Shown here: piece by piece, positions 37,305 to 49,614 of the stretch
Numbering within the stretch: the stretch's first letter is position 1
How the letters are laid out: the number at the start of each line of letters is the position of its first letter
Source of the DNA: Zarea fungicola
Lineage: Eukaryota > Ascomycota > Sordariomycetes > Hypocreales > Cordycipitaceae
Reading direction: 5' to 3'
Assembly: GCA_900169235.1 (NCBI GenBank)
Contig: FWCC01000090.1
Coordinates: 62,001-126,000, forward strand
DNA length: 64,000 nt
Position numbers and translations under genes: made by a program
Notes under the pieces: model-generated
Told to the model about the DNA's origin: nothing
The model's input: only the letters and a program-made list of their open reading frames with translations
Database searches by the model: none

Positions 37305-38330
37305 ATGAAGCCAGCTACAGAATATTGAGTAGAAGTGTACTAGACATGTCTTGGGATACGCTTCTGTCGCAAGTTTCCTGCCTATCTATTTTATTACTTG
37401 CCACACTTAAATTACTACTATAGAAATCACTCAAGGAAGTCCCTGAGAGTTTACAACGCTGTTTTTAATTTAAAAAAAAAATTAATTCCTGTTCAGTTCC
37501 CGCCCGTGAGCTGGTGCCGTACAACTTGCGCGCTTTTACCACCAGCAATCTGTTGTGAATTGTAACGATCAGATTAATACCTATAGAACCTTCAATAAAT
37601 CTATACTGCTTTTGTAATGTATTTTCAAGTTCATATCGCCTTGGTAGAACAATAAGTGCTCCAGCTACGAGTGTTGGCGTAGGGTGCATCCCTAGGAACG
37701 CAGTGAGTGCAGCGCAAATTGTTCGAATAGTGGTATCATGATTGAACAGTCTGTCAAGAATGGAATAATTAGCCTCAGTTGTCTTGAGATGCTTGCATGT
37801 TCATTTCTCTGCCTAGGAGGGCCGTCGCTCACAAGACGCAGTTACGCGGCCCAAGCACAGCGAACGCAGCGCCAAGGACGGACACCCGAACCATAATTCC
37901 ACGTCTAGACTGCAAAATGATCACATCTCAACATTATATTTTAAGGTCTATTTTTGGCAATTTTCCACATAAAAACATGGGCCTCTAAGAGAGAATGGGC
38001 TGGTCGCCCGCACTTTGCCAGTGTTAGTGCCACACTTACTTGCCACACTTTACCCCACATTGGCTGTGCCCAGCCACTGGCGCCTGAGCATCATCGCCAA
38101 CGCTGACGACAGCTTCCACGACGGCCCAGCTTCTCCATCGCCACCTGATTCAAAGGCTCCCCCTCTTTGAGCGCTTCCTTTCCGCATAATTCCCACGGGA
38201 GCGCCGCATGAGCCTTCAAGTCCCGGGCTTCTACTACTTTCCATAGCCTCCATCCGTATCCAATCCAAACTAGAAGAACCAACACCCCTATCCGAGCTCC
38301 CGGACGGCACGATCGTCACCACCGCCGACC
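37305..38330. other. Intergenic region fusion gene/SLA2
   Basis: No gene is recognised. The left half is AT-rich; the last 300 bp before SLA2 are pyrimidine-rich and look like its promoter and 5' leader. This gap is the right border of the accessory segment. Confidence 0.5.
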
Positions 38331-41300
38331 ATGGCTACGTCCCTCCGCACAAACGATAAACACACAAAGTAGGCTTGCTCGAATAACGGAGACCCTCGCG
38401 CACGTGCGCCATGCCAGCTGTTGCTCACCATTGACTCTTTCCAGGACCGATGCTGAGCTAGCCGTCTCCATCAAGAAGGCGACCAACCCAGACGAAATCT
38501 CCCCCAAGCGCAAGCATGTCCGAGCATGCATTGTCTACACATGGGACCACAGGTCATCACTGGCCTTTTGGTCGGGTATGAAGGTGTAGGTTTGCACCAC
38601 CGCGACCGCACCCGGGTGTGCTGCGCTGACAATCAATTGAATTACAGGCAACCCATCATGGCCGACGAGGTCCAGACCTTTAAAGCCCTCATCACCATCC
38701 ACAAGGTAATGCAGGAGGGCCACCCCAGTGCACTCGTAGAGGCCATGTCCAACCGCGGCTGGATCGATGGCCTTAACCGCGGCATGACCGGCGAGGGCGT
38801 CCGTGGCTATGGCCCGCTCATTCGCGAATACGTCTACTTCCTTCTTGCCAAGTTGTCGTTCCATCAGGCACATCCCGAATTCAACGGAACGTTCGAGTAC
38901 GAAGAATATATTAGTCTCAAGGCCATCAATGACCCCAACGAAGGGTACGAGACCATCAACGATCTCATGGTATTGCAGGACAAGATTGAGCAGTTCCAGA
39001 AGCTCATCTTTTCGCACTTTCGCAATGTCGGCAATAACGAATGCCGCATCGCGGCGTTGGTTCCTCTTGTACATGAGAGTTATGGAATCTACAAGTTCAT
39101 TACAAGCATGCTTCGGGCCCTTCACAGTAGTAAGCATACCCTCTGACCTTCCCAAGCGACTGCGACAGGTTGTACTTACATACTCCAGTCACCGGCGATG
39201 ACGATGCTCTACAGCCTCTCCGCGAACGATACGATGCCCAGCACTACCGACTTGTCAAATTCTATTATGAGTGCTCCAACCTGCGCTACCTGACCAGTCT
39301 GATCAATATTCCCAAGCTCCCGCACGACCCCCCGAACCTCCTTGCCGAAGACGAGAATGCGCCTGCCCTGCCCGCGCGACCCAAGCAGGAGATTGAGCGC
39401 CAACCTACACCCGTCTCCGAGCCCAAGTCAGCAGAGCCCGACGAGATTGCAGATTTCTGGAAGGGTGAGCTGGATCGTCAGACTAGAGAATATGAGGAAC
39501 AGCAGCGCGTCTTGGAGCAGCGACAGCAGGCCCAGCTTCTGGCCCAGCAACAAGCGCAGTTACAAGCTCAACAGGAGTTTGACGAGCAGCAGAGGCGTCT
39601 CGCCGAACAGCAGCAGAGGGAGCAAGAGGCATTGCTTGCACAGCAAGCCCAGTGGCAGACGCAGGGCAGATTGGCCGAGCTGGAGCGCGAGAATCTCAAC
39701 GCCCGATCGCGCTTTGAGCAAGACCAGCTCATGCTGCAGAAATACGACCAGCGTGTCAAGGCTTTGGAGGGCGAGCTGGCACAGCTTCAGAACAACTATG
39801 GTCAGCAGATTGGGAGCAAGGACGATCAGATTCGGGCTCTGCAGGAGCAGGTCAACACGTGGAGGACGAAATACGAGGCCCTGGCTAAGCTGTACTCGCA
39901 GCTGCGTCATGAGCACCTTGACCTGCTGCAAAAGTTCAAGGGTGTTCAGCTCAAGGCGGCCAGCGCACAGGAGGCCATCGACCGACGCGAAAAGCTTGAG
40001 CGCGAAATCAAAACCAAGAACCTCGAGCTGGCTGACATGATTCGTGAGCGTGACCGTGCCATGCATGACAAGGACCGCCTCTCAGGCAACAACAAGGATG
40101 AGCTGGAGAAGCTCAAGCGTGAGCTGCGCATGGCCAACGACCGCGCCGACAACCTGGAGCGCAGCAAGGGCAACGAGCTATCCACTATGCTAAGCAAGTA
40201 CAACCGCGAGATGAGTGATTTGGAGGAGGCACTTCGCACCAAGTCACGGGCTCTTGATGATGCCCACTCGAAGCTGCGCGATGGAAGCTCTGACCTGGAG
40301 CAGCTGCTCCGTGACAAGGAGGAGGAGCTCGAGGTATACAAGGCGGGCATGGACCAGACTCTCATTGAGCTCAACGAACTCAGACAGAACCAGGGCAGCA
40401 ACGACGAGGTTTTGGACAGTCATCTCGACGCCATTATTCTATCCAATCTAGACAAGATTAACGACATTATTGACTCGGTCCTGCAGGCAGCCATTGCCCG
40501 CGTTGACGATGCGCTGTACGAGCTCGATTCCACGATGCAGGCTGGTAACCAAAACGCCTCGCCCGCATACGTATTGTCGCAGATTGAAAAGGCTGCCGCC
40601 AGCGCCATGGAGTTTGCCACGTCGTTCAACAACTTTATTGCCGACGGCCCCAACAGCACACACGCAGAGCTGATCAAGTCGGTCAATGTGTTTTCTGGAG
40701 CCATGGCCGATGTGTGCAGCAACACCAAGGGTCTGACGAGACTGGCCACGGATGACAAGAAGACGGACGCTCTGATGGGCGGCGCTCGCCAGTCGGCAAC
40801 GGCATCTGTGCAATTTTTCCGCGGTCTTCAGAGTTTCCGTCTGGAGGGCATGGACCAGCTACAAAAGACGGATGTTGTTATCAACAGCAGCACAGACGTG
40901 CAGATGAACCTGCAGAAGCTGAATAAGCTGGTGGAAGGCTTTGCTCCGGGCTTTGGCAAGTTTGCCAGCAACAAGGGTGATTTGGGTGATCTCGTCGACT
41001 CGGAGCTGAGCAAGGCTGCCGATGCCATTGCCGCGGCCGCCGCGCGCCTGGCAAAGCTCAAGAACAAGCCGCGCGATGGTTACTCTACGTACGAGCTCTC
41101 GGTCAGCGACACGATCCTAGATGCCGCTACGGCGATTACGAATGCCATTGCGGAGCTCATCCGGGCGGCCACGGCCACACAGCAGGAGATTGTGCAGGCC
41201 GGCAAGGGCTCGTCGTCACGAACGGCGTTTTACAAGAAGAACAACAGATGGACGGAAGGGCTCATCTCGGCGGCCAAAGCCGTGGCCTCGTCTACGAATA

Positions 41301-42265
41301 CGCTGATTGAGACGGCGGACGGCGTCCTGTCGAAGCGCAACAGCCCCGAGCAGCTCATTGTCGCGTCGAATGACGTGGCGGCCTCGACGGCACAGCTCGT
41401 GGCGGCCAGCCGTGTCAAGGCCGGCTTCATGTCCAAGAACCAAGACAAGCTGGAGACGGCCAGCAAGGCGGTCGGGGCTGCGTGCCGCTCCCTTGTGCGC
41501 CAAGTGCAGAGCATGATCAAGGAGCGCTCACAGGAGGAGGACCAGGTTGACTACTCCAAGCTCGGGCACCACGAGTTCAAGGTGCGCGAGATGGAACAGC
41601 AGGTACGTTCTTTTTCCGCCAACGTGATTCATTTTGGTGGCGTCTTGTTTTTTTTTCTTTTTCTTTTCTGCAATGCACACGCCCCCCACCTTGAAAGGCA
41701 TTGCCGGCCGGTATTACGTGCCTAATCCATCTTACTCTGTCTCGCATGCATGCAGCGCCTCACATCGGCACTTGCGAAGCTGATGCTCTGGCGGACTTGC
41801 TTCTTGTTTCCTCTTTTTTTTTTTTGTCTTGCTTGCGCTGGCGGCGTCGCATCGTGTATTCTGCAATGCAAGCTAGGCTGGGTTGCAGAGACCTTGCATA
41901 TTGACAACTGAGACTGGCGTTCAAGAGCTGAATCACGAGTGGGAACGCTACTTGTTTCTACTTTCTTCGCTCATGTTCCCTTGTGTTGGCAGCGTGCCAT
42001 CGCGGATTCTACAAACCAGTCTGTCTGGGCTGCATAGCGTGCAACTGAGACTTGCCGCCGAAGAGGCTTGCATCCAAATGGAGCATTTCTTCTTCTTCTT
42101 TTACATTTCGATGCATCTTTGTATTACTCTATATTGCGTCTTTTATTACATTGTGGCTAACGGGGTACCCGGGAACAGGTCGAAATCCTCCAATTGGAGA
42201 ACTCTCTGGCTGCAGCCCGACACCGATTGGGAGAGATGCGTAAGATTTCTTACCAAGAAGAATAG
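38331..42265 (+). CDS. SLA2: Endocytic actin adaptor Sla2/End4
   Basis: Exons 38331-38368, 38445-38585, 38648-39129, 39189-41602 and 42179-42265 give 1053 residues. Sla2 links clathrin coats and membrane phosphoinositides to actin during endocytosis and polar growth. Visible order: short N-terminus (MATSLRTNDKHTK); ANTH domain at about 15-280 (DAELAVSIKKATNPDEISPK, FYYECSNLRYLTSLI); a Pro-rich link; a Gln-rich coiled coil of some 300 residues; and the C-terminal talin-like I/LWEQ (THATCH) actin-binding module (RWTEGLISAAKAVASSTN, FKVREMEQQVEILQLE). The last exon adds 28 residues (ending EMRKISYQEE) after a 576-nt intron, long for this genome. Its 3' end faces the MAT genes, as in most ascomycetes where SLA2 marks one border of the locus. 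Confidence 0.95.
41603..42178 (+). other. Long terminal intron of SLA2
   Basis: The intron runs from gtacgt at 41603 to aacag at 42178. It is 576 nt while the other introns in the window are mostly 44-110 nt. It contains several T-rich tracts. The flanking exons join the conserved MEQQ-VEILQLEN sequence, so no extra coding exon is expected inside. Confidence 0.75.
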
Positions 42266-45200
42266 ATGTTGAAGGGCGGTCTATGATTTATTTATTATCC
42301 TTCTTCTTTTACGAATTGGGAGCTGTGTGTCGGTGTGACATGCAGGAAAGCTGAAGACTTGCGTTGGCAGTGGCAACAATGGGTTGCAGCGGGACAAGAG
42401 AGCTGTGGGGGCCTTTTTTGTTTTTTTTTCTTCTGCTTGCAACGAACCGCCGCGTGGGAGCGGGTGATGTGCATGGTCCTGGCGGGATAACAACCACCTG
42501 CAGAGAGATAACAACTCGGCAGCACAGCGGGACTGCACAAGGAGATTAAATCCTGGGAGAGGGTAGTGCTGGTAAGCTATCTGGGATGTTGTTTCTGGAG
42601 CGAGGCTGGCCCGGGGAAGCCGTGTGAGCTGGAGAGGGGTGGTGGCAATAATACCCACTGGAAGCAGAAGAGGCAGAGCTGGTCGGGGAACCTAAAACTC
42701 TACGAAAGTACGAGTTATGTACGGCATCTTTTTTTTAGGACAAATCACTAGAACGATATCTTTTTATTCTCTTTTTTTTCTTGTAACGGAATTAGCCGGT
42801 TGTTGTAGATGAAGTTACAATATTGAACGAGTCAAGAATATTGTGTTGGATATGTAGCAACTTGCGAGCCAAGAGCTTGTTATTATTAGGCTTTGGCATT
42901 TACGCTTTGTGGCTGTCACAAAGAGTTGCCAGGGTATGTATGAACAAGGGTATCATTGCCTTTTACCCTTTGAGCCATTCGCTACAATGCTTCTTGGTGA
43001 TGTTTGATTGGACACGGAGATATCTCCGGAGGTATTATGAATGCTCGCTCTGGGGGGAGGGGAAGCTGCTGGATTTAGCTCGTCGGGGAACAACTTTAAC
43101 TAGTTACTTTGACCTCGGCGTCTCTCAAGCGACAGACTTTTCCGTTGCAGTTGACTAGTCCATCTTTGTAGATTCCGCGGTCGAGGCCAGGGCGCGTTGC
43201 TCCGTGATGCGCGGGATGGGCTTGGAGATGTAACTGTCTGTCTCCTCGACTCCACAAATGAACTGCCGTATGGCGATAAACATGATGGTGATTGGTTTGC
43301 TCGGATCTCGATTTTGACCAATCTAAAAAGAGGCAGAATATGCGAACGAAGACGTTTGTGAGAGAGGGGGGAGGGGGGGTTCGGACGAAAAGTCTCAGGC
43401 TCGTTTGGGCTTAATTAACAGCTGTGCCAATCGAGGCTGGCAGTAGATTAAGTTGGGCCGAGATTAGTCTGCTTATGGACGCCGTCGTGTCGTTCTTCTC
43501 ATTCGGCCGGCGCGGGAGGGGAGGCTTGCGAGCCGTAAGAGGTAATAGCGTATCTTAGTAAAGTCAACTAAAGTTAGCGGTTCGGAGATGCTGTACGGCG
43601 GACAAAGTCGACGACAGTGCGGAGTAGAAACTGCGGAATTGACGGCGATCTCTTTTAGTGCATCTCTCTACCTAAGTAGGTAAATATTAATAGTGGATGC
43701 TCGGTGATTCATTTTGGCTTTTCAAGGTCGGCAGTGCTGTAAAGCGCTGAAACTACAGCGGAGTGGCCAAGACACAGCGGGTAACGCACTGTAATAATGG
43801 GTCCAAGGCTGCAAACCGGCAGCCAGTTGCAGATGCAGAACAGAGCTCCGGTCCTGTTCCAGGTAGGGTAAGCTTCTAGAAGAAGGAAAGAAAAGACAAA
43901 CATAAATTAATATGCAGTTCAAAATTACCTCTTACGGTAACATTGTTTTTTCTCTCTTCTTTTGGCATTGTGCAAACAACTTGCTTCTGATGCGTTCGAG
44001 GTAGGTGCTGCTAGTTGTAGCTCCTGCCAAACTCAAACGGCCGCTAAGATGCCCTGTGACCCGCTGTGCCCAGCAACTAGCGCATCCGCTAAAAACGGCA
44101 TTTCAGCCATCCCCGTTTCCCTCCCTCCCCTGTCAAATTGCTTTTGCAAAAGCAATTGTACAGAATGAACAGACATTCCTTCGCAACGATTTCTCAAACA
44201 ATTATCTCGAATTGCAACAACATTTTTCATGCGAATAAACACAATCTACGAGCACCAAAAACACAACGCCAGCGGGCAGAATATGCCCAACGAACACCCA
44301 CCTTTCTCCGAATTACAAGGTATTTCTCCGAGCCTGCTCGAGTCCTGCGCCTCCATCTTCATCATGTCTCTTTTCTCTTTCTTCATGGCCCACAGAGCCT
44401 TACCTGAAATGCCCATCCACTGCCGCAACGCCCGTGACCGATTCCGCATGCAGGAGACCCTGGATCGTGCCACTCCGCATCTGCCACACCATGCACCTTG
44501 TCGATCTTCATTGGCTCAAGTCCGGTTTGCGTTCATTGAAGCAGGCAGACGACGCTAAGCAGTCTAGGTAAGGGAACCTGCTTTGCTGCACAAGCCTGCT
44601 TGCAAACAATGGCAGTCGCCGCGGACTTGCAGAAATCGTGGCGCGCGGCCAACTTGGACCTCCCTCTAACCCAACCGACTTCAGTGATGGCGATGGCCAG
44701 GGTTTGACTCTATCTAGGAACACCCACCAGTATAGTGTTTGGTCAAACGTTGCCCAGCAAACGCTCGCCAGAATTCCGGTACACTGGAAGCACTGTTCAG
44801 CGAGTTACACAAAAATCAGCGTCTGGCCAATAACGTGCATGTCACCGAAAAGGAACGCGAAATCATTATAAACAAATGCAAAAGCAAAAAAAAAACCAAC
44901 AATGGCCACTCTTACCAATGCAGTCTAGGGCAGATCAAACGCGGGAACAAGCAGCCATTATCTGCACGATCCTGCACTCGCCCGAGACCGTTTGACTCAC
45001 ACACCTCCCCTGGCAACGCGGACGGGGACATGCCCAAAAGCCACCTTACAACGCCCGTTCGTCGACCACGAGCTCTTGTGAGTCCTCAACAACGCTATCA
45101 TTGGCGTCCATCTAAGCGTCGTGCCAGTTTTATCAACTGCCGTTTCCATTGCTACCATTCATACTTTGGCCGTTGGCGCTAACTTACTAAACATTTGTTG

Positions 45201-48200
45201 CTGTCGTTTGACTTCCTTCCCAGGACTAGTTACCGTGGCAAAAAAGGAGGCGCCATTGCTAGTGCGACGCTACACAAGAGCAATTCATAACGGTGAGCTA
45301 ACCCCAACTGTACGAGGCCAGACGAACAGGATAAGGCTGTCGTGGCTTCGTGGCTTCGTGGCAGCGAGGTTCGCGGGCCAGCCCAAAACTCTGTCACTAC
45401 ATTTCAGCCCCTTGATGCACAAGACAGGTCACAACAATCGATTCCCAATTTCGGGGAATCCAGAATTCATTTAAATTTACGAGGATACACAGAGATCGCC
45501 TGCATTTTACATGTCATGTACGACAAAGGTGGAGGCCTTGCCCCAGCATATTAACTCACAACCTGCAACAGAGTTCTCAACATCGATGGTGTGTATGCTT
45601 CATGGGGTTTTAAAAAAAAATTGCCGCAAAGGCCATCTATCACTATGAAGAATTGCCGTTCCGTTTTATTGTTGCTTAATTATCCCAGGACAAGAGCCCT
45701 TACTGGACTAATTTGACGGTCCACCTGTCGTGTGGTACCCATTTCTCAATTCGTTCAAGCGCACATTGTTCCACACAAAACCCCTAACTACCCCATGGCT
45801 GATTTGCCTGATTTGCCTGCATATCTGGATGCCCATCCGGCACGATCGGACCCTTGACTTGGCTTACACGCCCCATGTGTCCCATCCGAGTACGACAGCT
45901 AAAACCGAGGGTTCCTACATACTGTGGAACAGCGCCGCCTTTCTATACTTAAGCATTATACAACCACCGGGTTTTCTTGGCACCTGCGACCCCGCGCTAG
46001 CTATCCTTGTTGGATACTCGGCGTCTACATTCCTGATCGCCGAAGTTTACATAGGTAAGGTGGCCGACCCCACGCCTTTTGAGCCATACTGGGAATAGTC
46101 TTTGCAGGTCGGGCTATATGCTCTGCTAGCCAACTGAGTGTGATCTGACCAATCCAGACACTTTTGTCACGGCAGTTCAAAGCTTTTGGTATACCCGAAG
46201 AGGACGATATTCTGGTCACATGGTGGCTTGCCGTCTGTCGGTCAATGTCACGGCGTTGCTGGTTGTTGACGATGCCCGACAATGGACCACAGGTTTGATG
46301 GCATCATAGCAGCATTGATGTAACTTGTTGCTGCTATTTACTTTTGCTTTCTAATTCCTTGCCATTGAATTTTGATTACACCATGTCGTTCCTTTATTTG
46401 CAATTGAAAACTGTCCTCCATGCCGTGAGAAATTAACATGTGCTTTGAGGTCGTCGCCACTGCAGGAGGACTAGTGCCACCACTACACGCCCAGCTGCTT
46501 ACATGCTCAACGCAGTCCAACACCCAAGGCCCCGCGCCAAAGACGTTCAGTGATAAACCAATCCAAATAGAGACAGCGCCACGCGGTAGGTGGAGAGCTA
46601 AGTGTCCACTGATGGGCAAGGCAAGGTTTGTACCCCGACGGTTCAAAACTTTGGCCCACTGAAGGTCGGGATAAACTTCGCCAGAGTCGCTTACACGCTC
46701 CTTAGGCGACGAGCGTAGGCCAACTTACTTGTTGTGGGCACAATGAATCTTTTTTGGTGGTATTAAACTAGCTTTGGCTAACGCAACAATCAATCATGAG
46801 TGGGCAGCTGGCTGCTCACTGAACTTAAATTGCCGACTTGTGTACGTACACAATGGATCATTGTTGCAGCCAAGCTACTAACCGTCCGTGGCAGCCAGAG
46901 TTTGAGTGGTGGGGGTTAGTTCCCGTTGTTGGGAGTGTGAGTGAGACATGCTGTTATGAATTTTGTCTCGGACATTCAATCATGACGTCGAATTGATTGG
47001 TAGTCGCCCCGAAACTGTCATTCCCAAATTCGGCTGAGACCCAACGGAAGTACTTTTGTAGATTGTGCCCTTTGCCCTTTCGGACTGTGCGGCCAAACGG
47101 CGGGCTGAAAAATCGTGATTCCTCGTCAAGCCACAGCTCTCTCATCGCTTGCAGCAGGCATCCGCCTCTCGCTTTACCTGACGTGCGCGGCATACTATCC
47201 AAAAGAGAGCAAGCCTGTCTCGCCATGGTATCCCTCCTGAAGGACCCTGAAACAGCTGCACAGCCCCCATCATATCCGGGGGGACTTTTTCAGCAAGATG
47301 CTTGCCGGTGGTGGTCTAGACTGGACCGAGGTGGATTTTATGCTATTCCCGGTTCCTGGAACTCCAATTGCATCACAGAGATTTGCGGGAAAATACTGGG
47401 TCATGATATGAACCAATGGATGGCGACTTTGTCAAAGACGCAGGAAGTCAAGTGGAGGGCTTGTGACTTGAAGTGGAGGACGGGCTTAAGAAGCGGAGGA
47501 CTGAGGTTGTAAGTGGAGGCTAGAACGTTGGGAGGGGTGTGTCAGTAGACTGTGCAAGCTGACCAGGGGTGCAGGACCTCACACAGCCGGGGCCATCAAG
47601 AAGCGTCGCATCTCGGAGGTGGCGAAGAGGCCGAGAATCGGTGGCTGCGGTTGTACACTTCTAAACGTGGGGACCGATGCTGTGTGGGAAAAGACAGGAC
47701 AAGAGTCGGCAGGGTTTACTTGCAAGGTGCATAGCTTGTCCGTCTTCTCGCGCTCATACCAGTAATCATCGACATCGACGGAACATGCAACGACAGGGGT
47801 GGGAGGGGGTGTATCTGCCACATCATGCAGGCGAAGGCGCCAAGCCAATTAGTGGGAGTCGTTCAAGTAGTATATTTAGCATCACCAGGCCTTCTTCATT
47901 GGGGCTGGCTTAAACTGGGGCGGCACTGCTGGTGTAAGTCCGTGTCGACTGCTGGCTGGCGGCGTGTGGCGCGAAAATAAAACGACTCAAGGCTCCAGGC
48001 TTGTCGAGGCAAAAGCACGACATCAACACTTTTGTCGGAGAGTAATGCACTACAGAAAAAAATGAAAAAAATGAAAAAAAGAGGAGATGCAACGCAAATG
48101 ATTGGACACGGTCTTGTCATTTCACTCTACCGGTGGAATTTCTTTAAACAATTGTAAACCAGTATCCATTTGCTTCTATCATTGGCTACGACTGAGGCCG

Positions 48201-48818
48201 TGCCATTGTGTCGAGGTAAGCTCGAGCACACCACAATTAATAAGCCAATTGTACTTTGTATCCATCTGCGTTGCGTTGACGCGACATCCACCTCCCGCTT
48301 CTTTGTTCCAAATCCATCCCCGTTGGTGAAAACAATATTGGTTCTCAAAAAGTTTGAGATGCACAAAAAGAAAAAAGTATCAACCAAAACTTGCCTCGTT
48401 TTGTTGATCTTGAAAAATAAAGCCAGAAAAAGAGTCATCGAATCATCAAAGAAAAAAAAAGATGAAGTCGTGAAAAATCCAAGTCTTCCAAAAGAGAGAG
48501 ACTGATTGAAATAAACAAATCGTCGGTCCATAAAACTCCAAACTTGATGAAACAGAAAAAGAAAATAACCTCCTCCGATTGCTCAGCAAAGTGTAAGTGT
48601 ATTGCCTCTCACTTTTTCCCCATGCTTGGCACCACCTTGCTGTTGATGAAGAATAGCAACAAACAAGGCTTCCGCCGTTCCAATTTTTTGCCCATCGAGT
48701 GATAATGATTAGCTAGAAAATGGAACCACGGAAAACGTGGGCAACAGAATATATAGTATAGGGGAAAAAACATAAACGAAAAGAACAGTTGACAAGGCAG
48801 AGGGAAGAGAACGTCAGC
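42266..48818. other. Long region between SLA2 and the MAT genes, mostly gene-free
   Basis: No long protein-like frame is seen across 6.5 kb. The part next to SLA2 is T-rich (42400-42430, 42728-42790). Between about 44.0 and 46.6 kb the plus strand has many short C- and A-rich open frames with arbitrary composition. One 42-codon minus-strand frame at 43155-43283 is listed separately. I found no terminal inverted repeats or recognisable transposase. Such sequence is expected to be specific to one mating type or to flank the idiomorph border; where the border lies needs a MAT1-1 strain for comparison. Confidence 0.45.
43155..43283 (-). CDS. Possible small protein of 42 residues
   Basis: An ATG at 43283 in good context (ccatcATG) opens a 42-residue frame beginning MFIAIRQFICGVEETDSYIS and ending in ESTKMD, stopped by TAG at 43155. 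The composition is protein-like, with a hydrophobic start and a polar remainder, and unlike the surrounding low-complexity frames. I do not recognise it, it may be a chance frame, and no intron signals were identified. Confidence 0.25.
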   Translation of the reverse strand: MFIAIRQFICGVEETDSYISKPIPRITEQRALASTAESTKMD

Positions 48819-49400
48819 TCAGAACGTAACGTGAAAATCTTGATGCGGGTCATAAGGAGGACCGTCGTCGAGGACAAACACTGCGAAAACACGCGCAAAA
48901 TGTTACTTGGCTGTCAATACAAGAAAGACGTCCAAAAATAATATGTACTATTGGGGCAGGGGAAGGAGGGGGGACTTACCTCGCTCTGTACCAGCGGGCA
49001 TGCATTGGCTCGTGACAGCGTCAGCTTCCAATGGGCAGTCAATGTTGATGGTCTGGTAATTGGCCAAGCCGTCAAAACTCAAGACCGCGGGCGATAAAGT
49101 GGTCGATACCTGAACTCTGTCGGAAGGCAGGCTACCAACGCCACCTTCACTGGCAAAGATGAGGCCAGAGACCCAGTAAGGATATGGTGCGGGAGTCTAG
49201 TTGAGTCGGACCAAGTAGCCACCAATGACGGCTGCTTTCGGCTCTGTATTAGACAGTGGTAAAATAGATGTAGGCCAAGATGTAGCTGTGGAGTTGAATC
49301 AGATGAAACAGGAGACACGCGCGGAATTGACTGAGTGGAAATCAAGGCGCAAGTGGGTTGTGTTGTATTCGGAATTGAGCAAGGGAAAGTCCCACATTAT
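48819..49400 (-). pseudogene. Minus-strand coding remnant or intron-rich gene beside the MAT genes
   Basis: Reading leftwards, one frame stays protein-like for about 140 codons over 49400-48980 (for example PYPYWVSGLIFASEGGVGS and LSFDGLANYQTINIDCP). It then meets a strong donor (gaGCGAG|gtaagt, intron 48979-48881) and resumes after gttttcgcag as VFVLDDGPPYDPHQDFHVTF with a stop at 48819. In the same frame two stops interrupt the 5' part, a TGA near 49293 and a TAG near 49198. Each lies close before an AG that could be a 3' splice site, so either more introns exist or the gene is decayed. No clear start is visible and I do not recognise the family. The coordinates of the 5' end are approximate. 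Confidence 0.4.
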
Positions 49401-49614
49401 GGCGTTGAGGCTTCAGGTAGGAGGTGCAGATATGGCAGTCAAGCTAAAGATGTGGGGTTTTCTGCGTAAAGAGAGTGTAACATTCTGGTACGTCCTTCAG
49501 ATCCAGTTTGTTGTCGGTCTGTTGCACCCGATTGTCGAGTCTAGAGTTTGCTGATGCCGAAGCTGAAGGTCAATCTTCCGCAACAGCGGCTCGCGGGGCA
49601 GACAATTTTTTCCA

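Noticed and set aside
38535..39155. A 206-codon minus-strand frame.
   Set aside because: It is antisense to the ANTH-domain exons of SLA2, crosses SLA2 introns and has no homologous look.
46997..47512. A 171-codon plus-strand frame between SLA2 and the MAT genes.
   Set aside because: It has no convincing ATG start, arbitrary composition and no recognisable domain; I treat it as chance within the gene-free region.
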